Below are positions 35,391 through 47,071 of a stretch of 64,000 nucleotides of DNA, in pieces; the first letter of the stretch is position 1, and each line of letters begins with the position of its first letter. The stretch is from Nemophila menziesii (taxonomy: Eukaryota; Streptophyta; Magnoliopsida; Boraginales; Hydrophyllaceae): positions 22,306,001-22,370,000 of the forward strand of contig JARWIR010000008.1 in the NCBI GenBank assembly GCA_029959085.1, in the 5' to 3' direction. The notes under the pieces are model-generated. The model had not been told where the DNA came from. It made no database searches and saw only the letters and a list, made by a program, of their open reading frames with translations. Made by a program: the position numbers and the translations under genes.

Positions 35391-36959
35391 AAGACCCCCA
35401 ACTCAAAGTTGTATCGTCCTGATACAATAAAAACAAAAACAAAGGGAAGTCTCTAAATACACACCTAGGTCAATTAAGCACAGTGAATAGAAGATAGCAG
35501 AATATATAGAATAGACTCAAAGCAACTACTCATAAAATTTCATGTAATAATATTTACAAACTACACACCTGCATACTTGTCATATCCACAACCAACACAG
35601 TTTGAATTCAAGATTAGATTAGTTTCACAATGTAAGAAGGAGAGGAACTTTACTCAATTCACCAAGGAGGCTATAGATTGTTCATAGAGCTTTACTAGTA
35701 TCCAAGGATACACTTAACTACTCTTTAACGGCTCAATCACTTCTAGATTACATAACAAAGAATAAAAAGGTCTTTAAGGTTGTAATGTTGGCTTAGGGAC
35801 GGTATGATAAGTATATTTGGATAATTTAGAGTGAGCTTTTGGCTCTCTCCTCACTAGTCATCAACGAATCACCCTAGAGCTTGAGTTACTCTCATAAAAC
35901 GTTTTCACTCAACCCAATGATATTCTTGATGCACAAAGTAGCATCCCAAATAACCCAATTAAAGCATAAAGATGTTCACATAAAAATTCCACTTTGCCGG
36001 TCCGAATATATATTCTTTTCATATCATTTTTTCTCTACTCTATAGCTATGACTCTCTTTTTGATATTCGAGATATCACGCTATTTTTTCTCATAATAATT
36101 TTTTTATTTTCTTTTCATGCTTACATAGCTTTTTTCATTCACTATTACCCTGGAAAAGGGTTACAATATAAACCTTTGAATCATCCTAAATGTATAATAG
36201 AGCACAATTAATAAGCTAAAAAATCCCAACCCAATAACAATTCACATAATGAGAGACCCACCACCCCAAACTCAAGCTCTAAAACAATTGTCTATGCATC
36301 TTGATTCGAGTTCAGGTCATATGGTAAAGTCCTGAAATCTAAAGGGATATGGTTTATAATGTGGCTAATAAAAAGCCTTTAGAAAGGCTAGAAGGGGCTG
36401 AGAAGGATATAAATATAATAAATGGACAGCAAGCTAAAAGGCTAGATTTGGCTTATGAAAGAACCGTCTTAATCACTTTCTAAACTATGCAATTTCGTTA
36501 TTCTCTTACCTTTAGCACTTTCATCAAATGGGTTCATCAACTAGCTTGGATCTCACGGCCTACACACCACTCATGGATTCCTAAGATCGAACATACTTTC
36601 TATCACATTGCTAACTAATCTTTTTTTTACTATCAATGTGTGTTTTCCTGCAAATACTCAAAGCATACAAAATAAAGCAGCTCATAAACATACTACTTTC
36701 TATCATCAACTTACTAAGCTTATGCTTTCAAGCTATTAAACACATTCTACATCTAATTCCTATGTATCAAAAAATTTAATTTCTACCTAAAAACGAAAAA
36801 TCACAGAAAAATGGAGATGAGAGGCAACAAATCCCCACACCCCCAACTAAAAAATGAGGCGTGTCCCTACAACTCGAAAAAGACTCGAAAAATAAATTAA
36901 AATTAGCAAATAAAGCATTTACAAAAATGGTAAGGAAGAAAGAGAACATACTCTCGAGG
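35391..36959 (-). other. 3' noncoding region of the old Athila element with polypurine tracts
   Basis: About 1.5 kb without coding sequence. Polypurine-tract-like stretches (minus GAGTTTGGGG or close) occur at the LTR junction, at about 36257-36275 and at about 36832-36848. The sequence around 'tttgccggtccgaatata' (about 35993) is conserved in the young element at about 42136. A 68-residue minus frame at 36776-36982 is judged noncoding. Confidence 0.7.
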
Positions 36960-38137
36960 CTATTGCCTTGCATTACGGACATCTAAGATAGGATTTGCTG
37001 GACCTTTATTTAATTGCTCAAGGAGTGTTATGATGTGCACTTGATTGGCTTTGATTTGTGCCACATCTTTGGCTAAGGAAGTTTGAGCGACTTCGACTTT
37101 ATTCAATCGTTCCTATATCTTATCTTGCCAAGCACGATCCTTTTCTTCCTTTGAAACTTGCGTAATTCCCGCTCCTTTCAAAATTTTCATAATCCAAGCA
37201 TTGTCAATAATCTTACTTATTTTAAACTCGAGTTTCTCTCCTTCACCCAAAATCACATTCGCTTTCCGCACAAGACACGTGATCATCGTAGGATATTTCA
37301 CATTTAATAACGAGATATGAGAGACCGAAAATCGCATCACCTCCTCAAAGATCAACCGTGCCACATCCACTTCTTCTCCTCTCATTATACAGTTCAAAAA
37401 GATCACGTTCTTCTTACTTACTGCCGAATTTCTTGTGTTTCCAAATACATTAGAGGAAATTGTGCCAAATTCTAGCATCCGGTTGGAGATATTTGTAAGG
37501 CCAAGGTGCCTTTAATTCTCCCTTATGTGATTGCACTTTCTCCTTATCTAATGCATGCTCAAAAAGTAAATTCCAATCAAAAGTCCTTTTATTATCTATC
37601 GCTTCTCTATACTTGCATGGTCCAACCAATTTCTTAAACTGGAAGTGGTTTCTAATATTTTCGACTGTAAAAAGAACTAACATGCTTCTAACTGGTACAC
37701 ATCCATTACTATCTCGGCTAAAGAGGCCTAAATAGAACCCGAGAAACTAATTCATGAGATAAATTCGAACGTCTTACCATGAATGTAGACCAACCCAATT
37801 TCTTACCGATCTCCAAGAATCTCTTGTTCTCTCCTTTACCAACTTCTTCTTCAAATACTTTCTTGTAAGCAAAAGGTAGTTCCTGTAATTGTTTCTTTGC
37901 AGAAGCTATCAAGGCCTTTGAAGCTTCTTCTTTCCTCTTGGGTGTAATATATTCGATTTGTAGAGGTTGTGTTGTCTTCTTCACGCAAGTTGGAACCTTT
38001 TTACCCATTGAATTAAACACAGCTAGCTGACCTCTTTTCTCTTGACCTATGTTACCCTTTGTGTTGGAACTAGAACTTTTCTCACTTGATTTCTTCTCAA
38101 TATAACCCAATACCTTGCTTTTCTTCATCCCCCTCAC
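36960..38137 (-). pseudogene. Athila env-like / 'putative plant transposon protein' ORF, frameshifted
   Basis: Three overlapping frames (38137-37718, 37683-37450, 37478-37113) plus a continuation after a TAG to 36960 together cover one ancestral reading. It opens with a basic, Ser/Lys-rich segment. It then has the block around 'WPYKYLQPDARIWHNF', followed by 'CIMRGEEVDVARLIFEEV', typical of the plant transposon protein domain (Transposase_32) found after pol in Athila elements. The end (ERLNKVEVAQTSLAKDVAQI) has coiled-coil heptads. Frameshifts near 37740 and 37480 and the TAG near 37110 inactivate it. The natural function of this ORF is unknown. An envelope role has been proposed for Athila. 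Confidence 0.75.
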
Positions 38138-38559
38138 AGTAGATAATGTTTATGTTCTCTTAGTCATCTCAATTAACCTCCAGCTCAAAGCTTTAATCAC
38201 TCTTGAAAATTGAAACTCTTGATTATTGGTTGAACAAGCTTTATTTGTGTTAGGTAAGGTGTTTTGATAATGATTCTCTATATGGGTAAGATGGATTTCA
38301 TGTTGATTGGTATGGATCTAAGAAATTGTAGGATGAATTTTGGAAATTTAAGCTTTTGATTCTTGGATTCAAAGGGTTTTGGTATGATTTGGGTGGTTGA
38401 ATCTTCTTTCTTTTGATGTATAGAAAGGATTGGATGTGTTTTTATGGTGATTGGGTAGTGTTTTGATGTTTGGAGAAGACTTGTTGAAGCTTTAATGGAG
38501 TTGGTAGAGGTTTGGAGAAGAAAGGAGGCTTAAAGGATTAGTAAATTCGGAATAACCTA

Positions 38560-38990
38560 GCTCTTCATCTTTATAACCCATAATTTCTCTCTCCAGCGGT
38601 GCTGACCGGCATACCGGTGCCCTGGGCGGCTTACCGGTGGTGCTGACGTCATAAACCGTGTCGACCTATGCGACCACAGTTTTCTTGTGTTTCTCTCGGC
38701 AATAAACCTACGCGTAAAACAGTAGGCACGGTTTTTGGTTGGCCGGCTTACCGGTGATGTCACCGGTATACCGGTGCAGCAGTTTTTCAAAAATCTTCTT
38801 CTTGGCATAAAACCTGGCTCAAAAACCGTGGGCACCCTTTTTGACTCGCCGGCTTACCGATGGTGTGACCGGTATACCGGAGGGCAAGTCAGAATTTTCA
38901 CAAAAAATTCTTTTTCTTCCCTAACTCGATTTCTTTGATACCTGAACATCAAAAACACTAATACCTTTCTCAAATATGCAATATCAACTA
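38560..38990. repeat. Palindrome cluster upstream of the env-like ORF (old element)
   Basis: Perfect palindromes caccggtataccggtg (38761-38776) and ccggtataccgg (38869-38880) occur here with several partial ones (ccggcataccggtg near 38607, cggcttaccggtg near 38628 and 38745) in about 300 bp. A similar cluster with different sequence sits at the same place in the young element (43715-43960). Noncoding. Confidence 0.75.
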
Positions 38991-39099
38991 AAAAAAACTA
39001 AACTAAACATGAATTAAAAACATAAAACCATAAAAAAATCACGGGTTGTCTCCCGTACAACACTTTTATTTAACGTCTTTAAAAGTTAGACGCGTTACC

Positions 39100-39825
39100 T
39101 CAATCAAGATTTGCAAATATAGCCTCCCCAGTAACGAGAAGGCTATGAGCTTCTACTAATCTCCGCTTAATGCCCTTCTTGGGCCTAATTTCTATCACGT
39201 TGGCTGAAACAACCTTAGTGACGATGAATGGTCCCATCCACGAGTCCTTCTAACTTTGTGGCTTATTCTCTGGATTGCGGGCTTTCCATAACACTTCATG
39301 GCCGACCCCAAACTCAAGGTTTGGCTCAGTATCCATAGGTTTTGCATGGATTTCCTTCGGAACCTTGTGATGTGAAAGTTTGTGGATGACATGAATGGTG
39401 GGATCTGACTTCCTTGGTTTCTTACCCCAGACATAGAATGTCTCAGATACGTTTTTAGCGTGAAGGGTGATTGTCCCTTCCTTGAAGTCGATTATGCTCA
39501 AACTGGTGGCCATGAAAGACCTCCCAAGTATGACTGGAACCTGCTTATCTACATAGAAATCAAGTATAACAAAATCAGTATGGATGGTGATATTACATGA
39601 TCGGACAAGAACGTCCTCCACTGTTCCCCGTGTCTTGGTAACTGAGTTGTCAGCAAACTGCAACTTCACTGGAGTTTTCTCTGATTTCTGAAGTCCAAGG
39701 CTATCGAACAAGGACTTTGGCATAAGATTCACAGCTGAACCCACATCGTACATAGCTTTCGTCTTGAGCATACCATTTATTTGAATAGGAAGTTTAAAAC
39801 TTCTAGGATCTTTGAGCTTCAATGG
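39100..39825 (-). pseudogene. pol: Retroviral-type protease joined to an integrase C-terminal tail
   Basis: The upstream half is an aspartic protease-like domain with 'AMYDVGSAVNLMPKSLF' (active-site Asp-x-Gly kept) and 'VPVILGRSFMAT'. About 60 residues after 'EGTITLHAKN' the sequence becomes 'GVGHEVLWKA', and after a TAG (39250-39252) 'WMGPFIVTKV'. These are the end of integrase, the so-called GPY/F-type module. RT, RNase H and the integrase core that should lie between are absent, which implies an internal deletion. The N-terminal side is cut at 39825 by the young Athila insertion; the frame resumes at 51584. TGA at 39100-39102 ends it. Confidence 0.85.
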
Positions 39826-41587
39826 TGGTGGGTCCTGGTGTGTTATAAAATAAAGTGCGAAAATAAAGGAACCACTTAACCGCAAGTGTACGGTTGTCCA
39901 AGTAATATTCGATAAATCGAGTTCGTTCGCGAGGACGGATTAGGCACAACTCAGGTATTAATCAAAAAGTAAGAATAATTGCTTAACTAGAAAAAATAAA
40001 GTAAAGATTTTTGTTTGGTTTTTATAAATTAAAAGATGCAAATAACGTAAAGACTAAAATTAAATTAACAGAAAGGAAATAAAGCAAATAAACGACTAAC
40101 TTCATATAAGAGAGATACTTGAGTCTCGCAAAGGAATCCACTTAATCAATATAATCTATGCTATGTTTAAGGGTATACTTGAAATTATAATATTAGTCGG
40201 GACTCTAATATCTCCTAGCCCCCTATCGGGTGGACCTAGAAGCTATCCTAAAGTATCATAAACACCTGTATGGTCGAATATGCCTCTTCGTATGATATGA
40301 ATTTACCTCTTTGGCTATGTAACTAGTTAAGCCTGTCGGTCTATAACGGACATTACACGGGTATTACCTAGGTCTGTATTCAAACCCCCTGTCGGATGAT
40401 CACTTCGCCACTAAAGTGAATAGCCCAAATACTAACAGCTCATTCTAGTTGTTCCTAACAGAATTAGTAACGAAAACAAAGTAATATCCAATATATATAA
40501 AACTCAATTCAGTTTAAATCTAAACAATCCCAAATTCAAAACATAGATTCATTAATTAAGATTCATCACTTTAATGCGATTCTCAAGTATAAAGAAATTT
40601 AGCTCATGATGAAATTAAAGACTAACATAAAACAAAATGAATTCATGTTCAATTACAAGAAAGAAATAAATAACCTAGAGGGTTGAATGACTATTGTTGG
40701 AAGAACAGAATTCCTCCAGCTTCTAGCTTCTTCTCTCCTGCTTGCTCTGACTTGAAAACCTTAAGCCTCTTGTTTAATTCTCTGAAGTGTGTGAAAGTAG
40801 GAGGTTAAGGGGTGTATTTATAGGTGTTGGAGGACCCTAGGTCGAATTTGCTTGGAGTGGAAGACAAGTTAAAGACTTTTAAATTCGTAGCCCTAAATTC
40901 TAGGAAAGGTAAGATTGTTCTGCTGATTTGATTTGGTCATATCTTTTTCAATACTTATCCGTTTGAGAAGTTCAAATATATGAAACTGCTTGTCTTGGAA
41001 AGAGCTTTCTATTGGTGCAGACCACTCGTCCAGATTCCTAGCCAATACTGAGCTATGAAAAACGTGGCTGGAATTTCAGATTCACAAGGCATCTTTATCT
41101 TTTCCTTCTTTGAATATATCTTTCCTAAATCTTCTTATTTCCATGTAATTCTTCTTTCCTTTAATCCTTTATCTTGACTTGTACTCTAAGTAATTACCAT
41201 TTATCTTTTAAAGCTTCACACTAATTAAATAATTAAACCGCATATGCGTAAAAAGAAAAAATCAATAAATCAAGAAAACGAAATAGGAAAGTGCACTCTA
41301 AAAATAGAAACTCGGTAAAAATCATTTCCTAACACTCTAAAATACACTAAGACTTTATTCTCACTTCTTCTCTTTGCATTGGTCTTTCATAAAATTCAAG
41401 AACCAATTAACTTTGCATTAAAAACAATCAAATTTACGCACAAAAGCTTAGATTCTGCAAATAGTTAATTTCCAAAGGGAGGAAGTGCAATATGACAATT
41501 AAGCCTAAAGTCTATCAAATAAGTCATTTATTCACCTAAAAGGATGTCTCCAAGGGGCTAATACTTAGAACAAATAGGGAGACATCA
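39826..41587 (-). repeat. 3' LTR of the young Athila element
   Basis: The plus strand starts TGGTGGGTCCTGGTGTG and ends gggagacatca. A TATA box (minus CCTATAAATACA) is at 40813-40824. The adjacent polypurine tract (minus GAGTTTGGGGTCT) is at 41588-41600. Confidence 0.95.
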
Positions 41588-41600
41588 AGACCCCAAACTC

Positions 41601-43033
41601 AAACCTTTGTCGTCCCGACAAAGTAAAATAAAAACAAAGGATCTTTTAGGTGAACGCAGAAGGTAGAATCTAGAAAATAATCCCAAAGCAAAACTTAAAA
41701 CAAATTTCATATAGTCTAATCTAGGAATTAATATACACATACACTTATCATGCAAAATCAAACACAAAATTATTTCAATTCAAAATTAATTTCACAATGC
41801 TAGAAGGTTACGCTTAATACTTATCTCAAGATGGTGGCTATAGGGTGTTCCTCGATCCTTACTTGCTTTGAACGCTCCACTTAGCATATTCCCTATTAAC
41901 TCACTGTGCATCTAGGAATCACGAGGTCTTTACGGTTTTAGCATAGGCTGAAGGACGGTATGGTATGTATATTTGGTAAATTTGAAGTGACTCTCCTCAC
42001 TTACCATCAACAAACTGTCCAAGATCTTGAGTTTACACTCAAATAACGTTCTCACTCAACCCAATTGACGCGCTTAATTAGCGTCCCCACATTAACCCAA
42101 TAAGTACTAAGGATGATTCACTTAAAAATTTCCACTTTGCCGGTCCGAATATATTTTCTTTTCAAATCATTCATTTTTTTCTTTTCTTTTGTATAGCCAT
42201 GACTCTCTTTTTAATGTTGAGATATCATGCTATTTTTCATAGTTATGCCTATTCATAACTTGAGCTCGTAGCTTCTTTTCCATTCACTATTACCCCGGCA
42301 AAGGGTTACAATATTATAAACCTGTAAATCATCATCATGTATAGCACAAAGCACAATTGATAAGCTCAAAAATCCCACCCCAATGTAAATTCCCATGTAG
42401 TGGACCCACCACCCCAAACTCAAGCTCAAGACAGGAAGTCTCAGGATCGTGATTCAAGTGCAGGTCATATGGTCATGCCTAACAATCTAAAGGGATATTG
42501 GCTTATAATGTGGCGACAAAAGAAAGGCTTAAAGGCTAAAGAATTAATTCAGGGCTAGACGGCCAAAAAGGATTCAAAGGGCTAACAAAGAACTGCCTCT
42601 ATCATCTTCCTATTTACGCAACTTGTCTCTAGTTCATACCTAGGTGGGTTCTCTACTCATTTAGATCTCACGTTCTACAAACCACCCATTATCCTTAAGT
42701 ACAAGTTTACTTCTTTTGCATTGTTCATTAATTCTTCCTATCAATTATCTCATACTTGCATGCAATCAAAGTACAGTTTTATACTAACTCCTAAAGTCAA
42801 CTATTTTCTATCATTAATTCACAAAAAGCATGCTTGATGGGGGCATTTAAAATTCTCTACAGTCAACGCAACCCTAAGATTAATTTTATTGAAAGCATGT
42901 AAAACACAAAAAATTGGGATGAGGCAACGAACCCCACCCCAAACTCAAAAGTGGGTCGTGTCCCCATGACTCGAAAAAGACTCAATAAAGAAATAAAATT
43001 AAACTAAACTACCTAACTAGTGCCTACCATCAA
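41601..43033 (-). other. 3' noncoding region of the young Athila element
   Basis: Noncoding. Polypurine-tract-like copies occur at about 42405-42423 and 42932-42950 in addition to the one at the LTR. A further copy is at 43971-43982, upstream of the env-like remnant. The segment near 42136 (tttgccggtccgaatata) matches the old element, so this part evolves slowly in the family. Confidence 0.7.
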
Positions 43034-43422
43034 TTAAGAGGAAGAATTAGAACGGGGTACCTGGCCATAAAGATCCATCATGTCCTCCTCCGAAGAAGAA
43101 GGATTTTTATCAGTATCCATGTTCAAAGTTACCTTATCCCTTGTTGAATTCATCTTGGCAATTTCCTCCCAAAGTGCTATGACTTGTTTATTAGATGATC
43201 GATTTGTTGTTGTTATTTGATAGCCCATAGGGGTGTGTAAGAATCATTCGGAGAAGAGGAAGAAGAACCTTGATCTTGGATTGGTGTCTTTTCTTTAGGC
43301 TTTGATTGTACCTTCATCCTAGCTGTGAATTTCTTGTGAAGTGGTGGTGCAGGTGCCTTTTCTTGTGTTTCTTCAGTAGGCTCATCGAGATTGATGGCCT
43401 TTTTCATTGTAGAACCAGGCAA
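43034..43422 (-). pseudogene. Remnant of the Athila env-like ORF, centre deleted
   Basis: Two short overlapping frames. The first (43422-43213) starts MPGSTMKKAINLDE and is basic and Pro/Lys-rich, like the opening of the old element's ORF. The second (43228-43034) resembles a short helical tail, 'NKQVIALWEEIAKMNS'. The conserved central plant-transposon-protein domain is absent. This suggests an internal deletion of about 700 bp relative to 36960-38137. Position and orientation match. Confidence 0.6.
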
Positions 43423-43714
43423 ACTCGTGTTCTTCCCTAGGTTGTCACACTTCCCTAGGCTGACAAATTTTGGAAGAACTCTTGAAAGCTTGATGATCTT
43501 GGTTGTGTTTAATGGTGTTTTGTGATGAATTTGATGAAGAGGATGTGTTTATGGAGGGTGGAGGAGATAATTATTGATGTTATTGTGTTTATTGTGGAGG
43601 TTTAATCAAGATTCAAGGTGATTTTATAAGGTTGGGAGCTGGAAAATTCGTATGGAAGAGGCTAGGGTTTGATCTTGACAAGGTAAGAGTTGTATTAGGT
43701 AACAAACTCTTCAA

Positions 43715-43960
43715 AACCGCCATAGCTGCGGTATACCAGAGGAAAGGTGCGGTATACCGGACCGCGCATCGATGAAAATTTTCTTCTCTCGGCCATAAAC
43801 CCGAGCTTCATACCCGTGGCACGGGTTTTAGCCCCTGATCCAATATCTCGTTCCCGTCAAAAAACCCGTGGTACGGGTTTTTCCCGTCAAAAATTTCTTC
43901 TCTCGGTAATAAACCCGTGGTACCGTACCCGTGGTACGGGTTTTTCCAGAAAATTTCCTT
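43715..43960. repeat. Palindrome / hairpin cluster upstream of the env-like remnant (young element)
   Basis: Units aaacccgtggtacgggttt recur at about 43862-43880 and 43911-43943 (the latter with an inserted 'accgtacccgtggt'), each able to fold with 8-bp arms. Also gcggtatacc near 43729 and cggtataccg near 43750. This parallels 38560-38990 in the old element. Confidence 0.75.
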
Positions 43961-44156
43961 TGTTTCCTAGCACCCCAAACTCAATTCCTGCACCATTAAC
44001 ACACTACCTTTCTCATTTCTTTTAAAAGTAGACACTAAAACTCGACACTAACTTAGAATTATACACTAGGAATTGAAAAACTTAAAGCAATAAACTAATA
44101 TACAATGAAATGGCCTTTGTTTAACGTTGTTAAGCTCGACGGGTTACCTCTCGCAT

Positions 44157-45540
44157 CTATTCAGCTTCAAGGAGGTACATGACCTCCCCAGGATGTGGAT
44201 CAATTCTGCGATTGGTATCCTCGCCTACATGGTATAGTTTTCGACGATTCCCATTCACCATGAAAGTGCGTTGCTCGTCTGGATTCTCGATCTCTATCGC
44301 TCCATGAGGCATAACTTTGGTCACCACGAACGGACCAGACCACTTTGATCTCAACTTACCCCGATAATTGCTGAACTTGGAGTTATACTTGAGGACCATC
44401 AGTCCAACTTTGAATTTCTTCTCACGAATGCGATTGTCATGCCATCTTTTCGTTTTTTCTTTGTAAAGTTTAGCATTCTCATAGGCATGAAATCAAAACT
44501 CGTCAAGTTCATTCAACTTCATCATACGATTCTCCGCAGCTAAGGTTGGATCCATATTCATCTCCGCAATTGCCCAATAGGCACCTATTTCAAGCTCAAG
44601 AGGTAAGTGACAAGATTTACCATAAACAATACGATACCGAGATGCACCCACAGGCGTCTTGAACGCAGTACGATATGCCCACAACGCATCATCTAATTTC
44701 ATTGACCAATCCTTGCGTGTGGAACCAATTGTCTTCTCAAGAATGGATTTGATCTCTCGATTAGAGACCTCAGCTTGACCATTGGCTTGTGGATGATACG
44801 CGGTAGATACACGATGTTTCACACCATACTTCTCTATAACTTTCTTCAGATATTTGTTCACAAAGTGTGAACCTCCATCACTGATAATAACTCGAGGTGT
44901 GCTATGTCTAGTGAAGATGTGTGACTTCAAGAATTTAATCACTACTCGCGAATCGTTAGTTGGTAGAGCTACAGCCTCTACCCATGTAGACACGTAATCA
45001 ACAGCTAGTAGGATGTATAGGTTTCCGTTAGATGGTACAAAAGGACCCATGAAATCAATACCCCATACATCGAATATCTCAACTTCAAGAACATTATTAC
45101 GCGGCATCTCATCTCTCTTAGATATATTACCAGTAAACTGGCATCTATGACATTTCTTGACATACTCATGACAATACTTATGTAAAGTAGGCCAATAAAA
45201 ACTGGATTGTAGTACCTTTGCAGTTGTACGATCACCCTTGAAGTGTCCTCCGTAAGGAGAATCATGACAACTCGCAATCACTGCCCAAACATCTTTCTTA
45301 GGTATGCATCTTCTCACCAATTGATCACTACACACTTTGTAGAGGAAAGGATCCTCCCAAAAGAACTGTTTAGCACGATGAATCAATCTTTTCTTGTCTT
45401 GTGATGTGGCTCCTTGAGGAAAGTTACCACTCACAATAAGATTTGAAATGTCAGCATACCATGGAGTACCATCATGTATATCAAATAAACTCTCATCAGG
45501 AAACTCTTCTCTTACCAACTCAGGGCCCCCATTAGACTCA
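44157..45540 (-). pseudogene. pol: Integrase of the young Athila element, one nonsense codon
   Basis: It starts with the HHCC zinc module ('[14 protein letters not shown]', then 'YVKKCHRCQ'). The DDE core has Asp in '[10 protein letters not shown]', Asp in 'IISDGGSHF' and Glu in '[12 protein letters not shown]'. A TGA at 44493-44495, where relatives have Arg, interrupts the frame. The same frame continues through 'FHAYENAKLYKE' to the C-terminal 'KWSGPFVVTKV' module and ends with TAG or equivalent at 44157-44159. Integrase joins the element cDNA to host DNA. All three catalytic acidic residues are kept, so only the nonsense codon breaks it. Confidence 0.93.
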
Positions 45541-46979
45541 GAACCTTCAAGACGCGACAAATGATCAACAACCTGATTATCACAACCCTTTCGATCCCGA
45601 ATCTCTAAATCAAGCTCTTTTAACAGTAACACCCATCTAATCAATCTCGGCTTCGCATCTTTCTTTTCCATAAGGTATTTAATCGCAGAATGGTCGGTAA
45701 ACACAACAACTTTCGCCCCAAGGAGTTAGGAACGAAATTTGTCAAATGCATACACGACAGCTAGTAATTCCTTCTCAGTTACGGTATATTTAATTTGAGC
45801 ACTTGTGAAGGTTTTACTAGCGTAGTAGATAGAATGAAATACCTTTTCTTTTCTTTGACCCATAACAGCACCCATCGCAAGGTCACTAGCATCACACATA
45901 ATCTCAAACGGAATCTTCCAATCAGGAGGTAACACGATAGGTGCAGAAATAAGCTTCTCTTTAACCTCGTTGAATGCCTTTATGCCAGCTTCATCAAAAA
46001 GGAATTTGGTTTCCTTCTCAAGTAAGTTGCACAACGGCTTAGAGATTTTGGAAAAGTCCTTGATAAAACGTCGGTAAAAACCAGCATGACCCAAAAATCT
46101 TCTTATCCCTTTTACAGAAATAGGAGGGGGAAGAGTCTTGATTACCTCAATCTTCGCACGATCAACTTCCAAACCAGCACTTGAAACCTTGTGACCCAAC
46201 ACTATACCTTCTCAAACCATAAAGTGACACTTCTCCAAGTTTAAAACCAAATCAGTCTCCTTGCATCTAATCAATACCTTCTCCAAGTTACGTAAACACT
46301 CCTCAAAGTTATCACCAAACACAGAAAAGTCATCCATGAATACCTCAAGGAAATCATCAATCATATCCCAGAAGATTGCCATCATACATCTTTGAAAAGT
46401 AGCAGGTGCATTACATAATCTGAATGGCATCCTTCGGAAGGCAAAGGTACCAAAAGGACATGTAAAGGTTGTCTTGTGTTGGTCTTTTGGATCTACATAA
46501 ATCTGATTGTATCCTGAATATCCGTCCAAAAAGCAATAATATTCTCTACCAACTAGCTTGCCTAACATCTGATCAATAAACGGAAGAGGGAAGTGATCTT
46601 TTCTGGTGGCCTTGTTCAACTTTCGATAGTCCATACACACTCTCCAACCAACAACGGTCCTTGAGGGAATGGCTTCATTCTGCTCGTTCAAGATGGTAGT
46701 AATACCACCCTTCTTTGGTACGCATTGAACTGGACTCACCCATTCGCTGCTAGCTATGGGATAGATGATTCCCGCGTCTAGCAACTTGATAACCTCTTTC
46801 TTCACTACTTCCTTCATAGCTGGCATCAATCTTCTTTTCCCTTTAACTGAGCGCGCGTTTTCATCGTCTAGAATGATTTTGTGTTGGCAATAGGAAGGAC
46901 TCATACCTTTGATGTCAGCAATAGTCCAACCAATCGCCTTTTTATTAGCTCTTAGTATGCGCAACAGTTTGTCTTCTTA
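45541..46979 (-). pseudogene. pol: Reverse transcriptase and RNase H of the young Athila element
   Basis: The RT contains 'WRVCMDYRKLNKATRKDHFP', 'FLDGYSGYNQI' with the first catalytic Asp, 'MPFRLCNAPATFQ' (usually MPFGL), and the catalytic 'FMDDFSVFG'. RNase H begins near 'PFEIMCDASDLAMGAV', with further residues in 'YTVTEKELLAVVYAF' and '[12 protein letters not shown]'. In-frame stops are TAA at 46977-46979 before RT, TGA at 46212-46214 at the end of RT (relatives have Arg or Lys) and TAA at 45726-45728 inside RNase H (relatives have Tyr). Catalytic residues are preserved. It makes double-stranded cDNA from element RNA in active relatives. Confidence 0.93.
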
Positions 46980-47071
46980 AGGACCTGTTAATGTAGATGA
47001 AACAATAACAGGCAGAGTGTTGTTAGTACCTAAATACGCATACCTCAGGTGTGACGGAAGTGGCTTTTCTT

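Noticed and set aside
36776..36982. 68-residue hydrophobic minus-strand frame near the end of the Athila env-like ORF, as a possible transmembrane domain
   Set aside because: It lies in another frame than the env-like ORF, overlaps a conserved noncoding polypurine-like region, and the equivalent stretch of the young element has no such frame.
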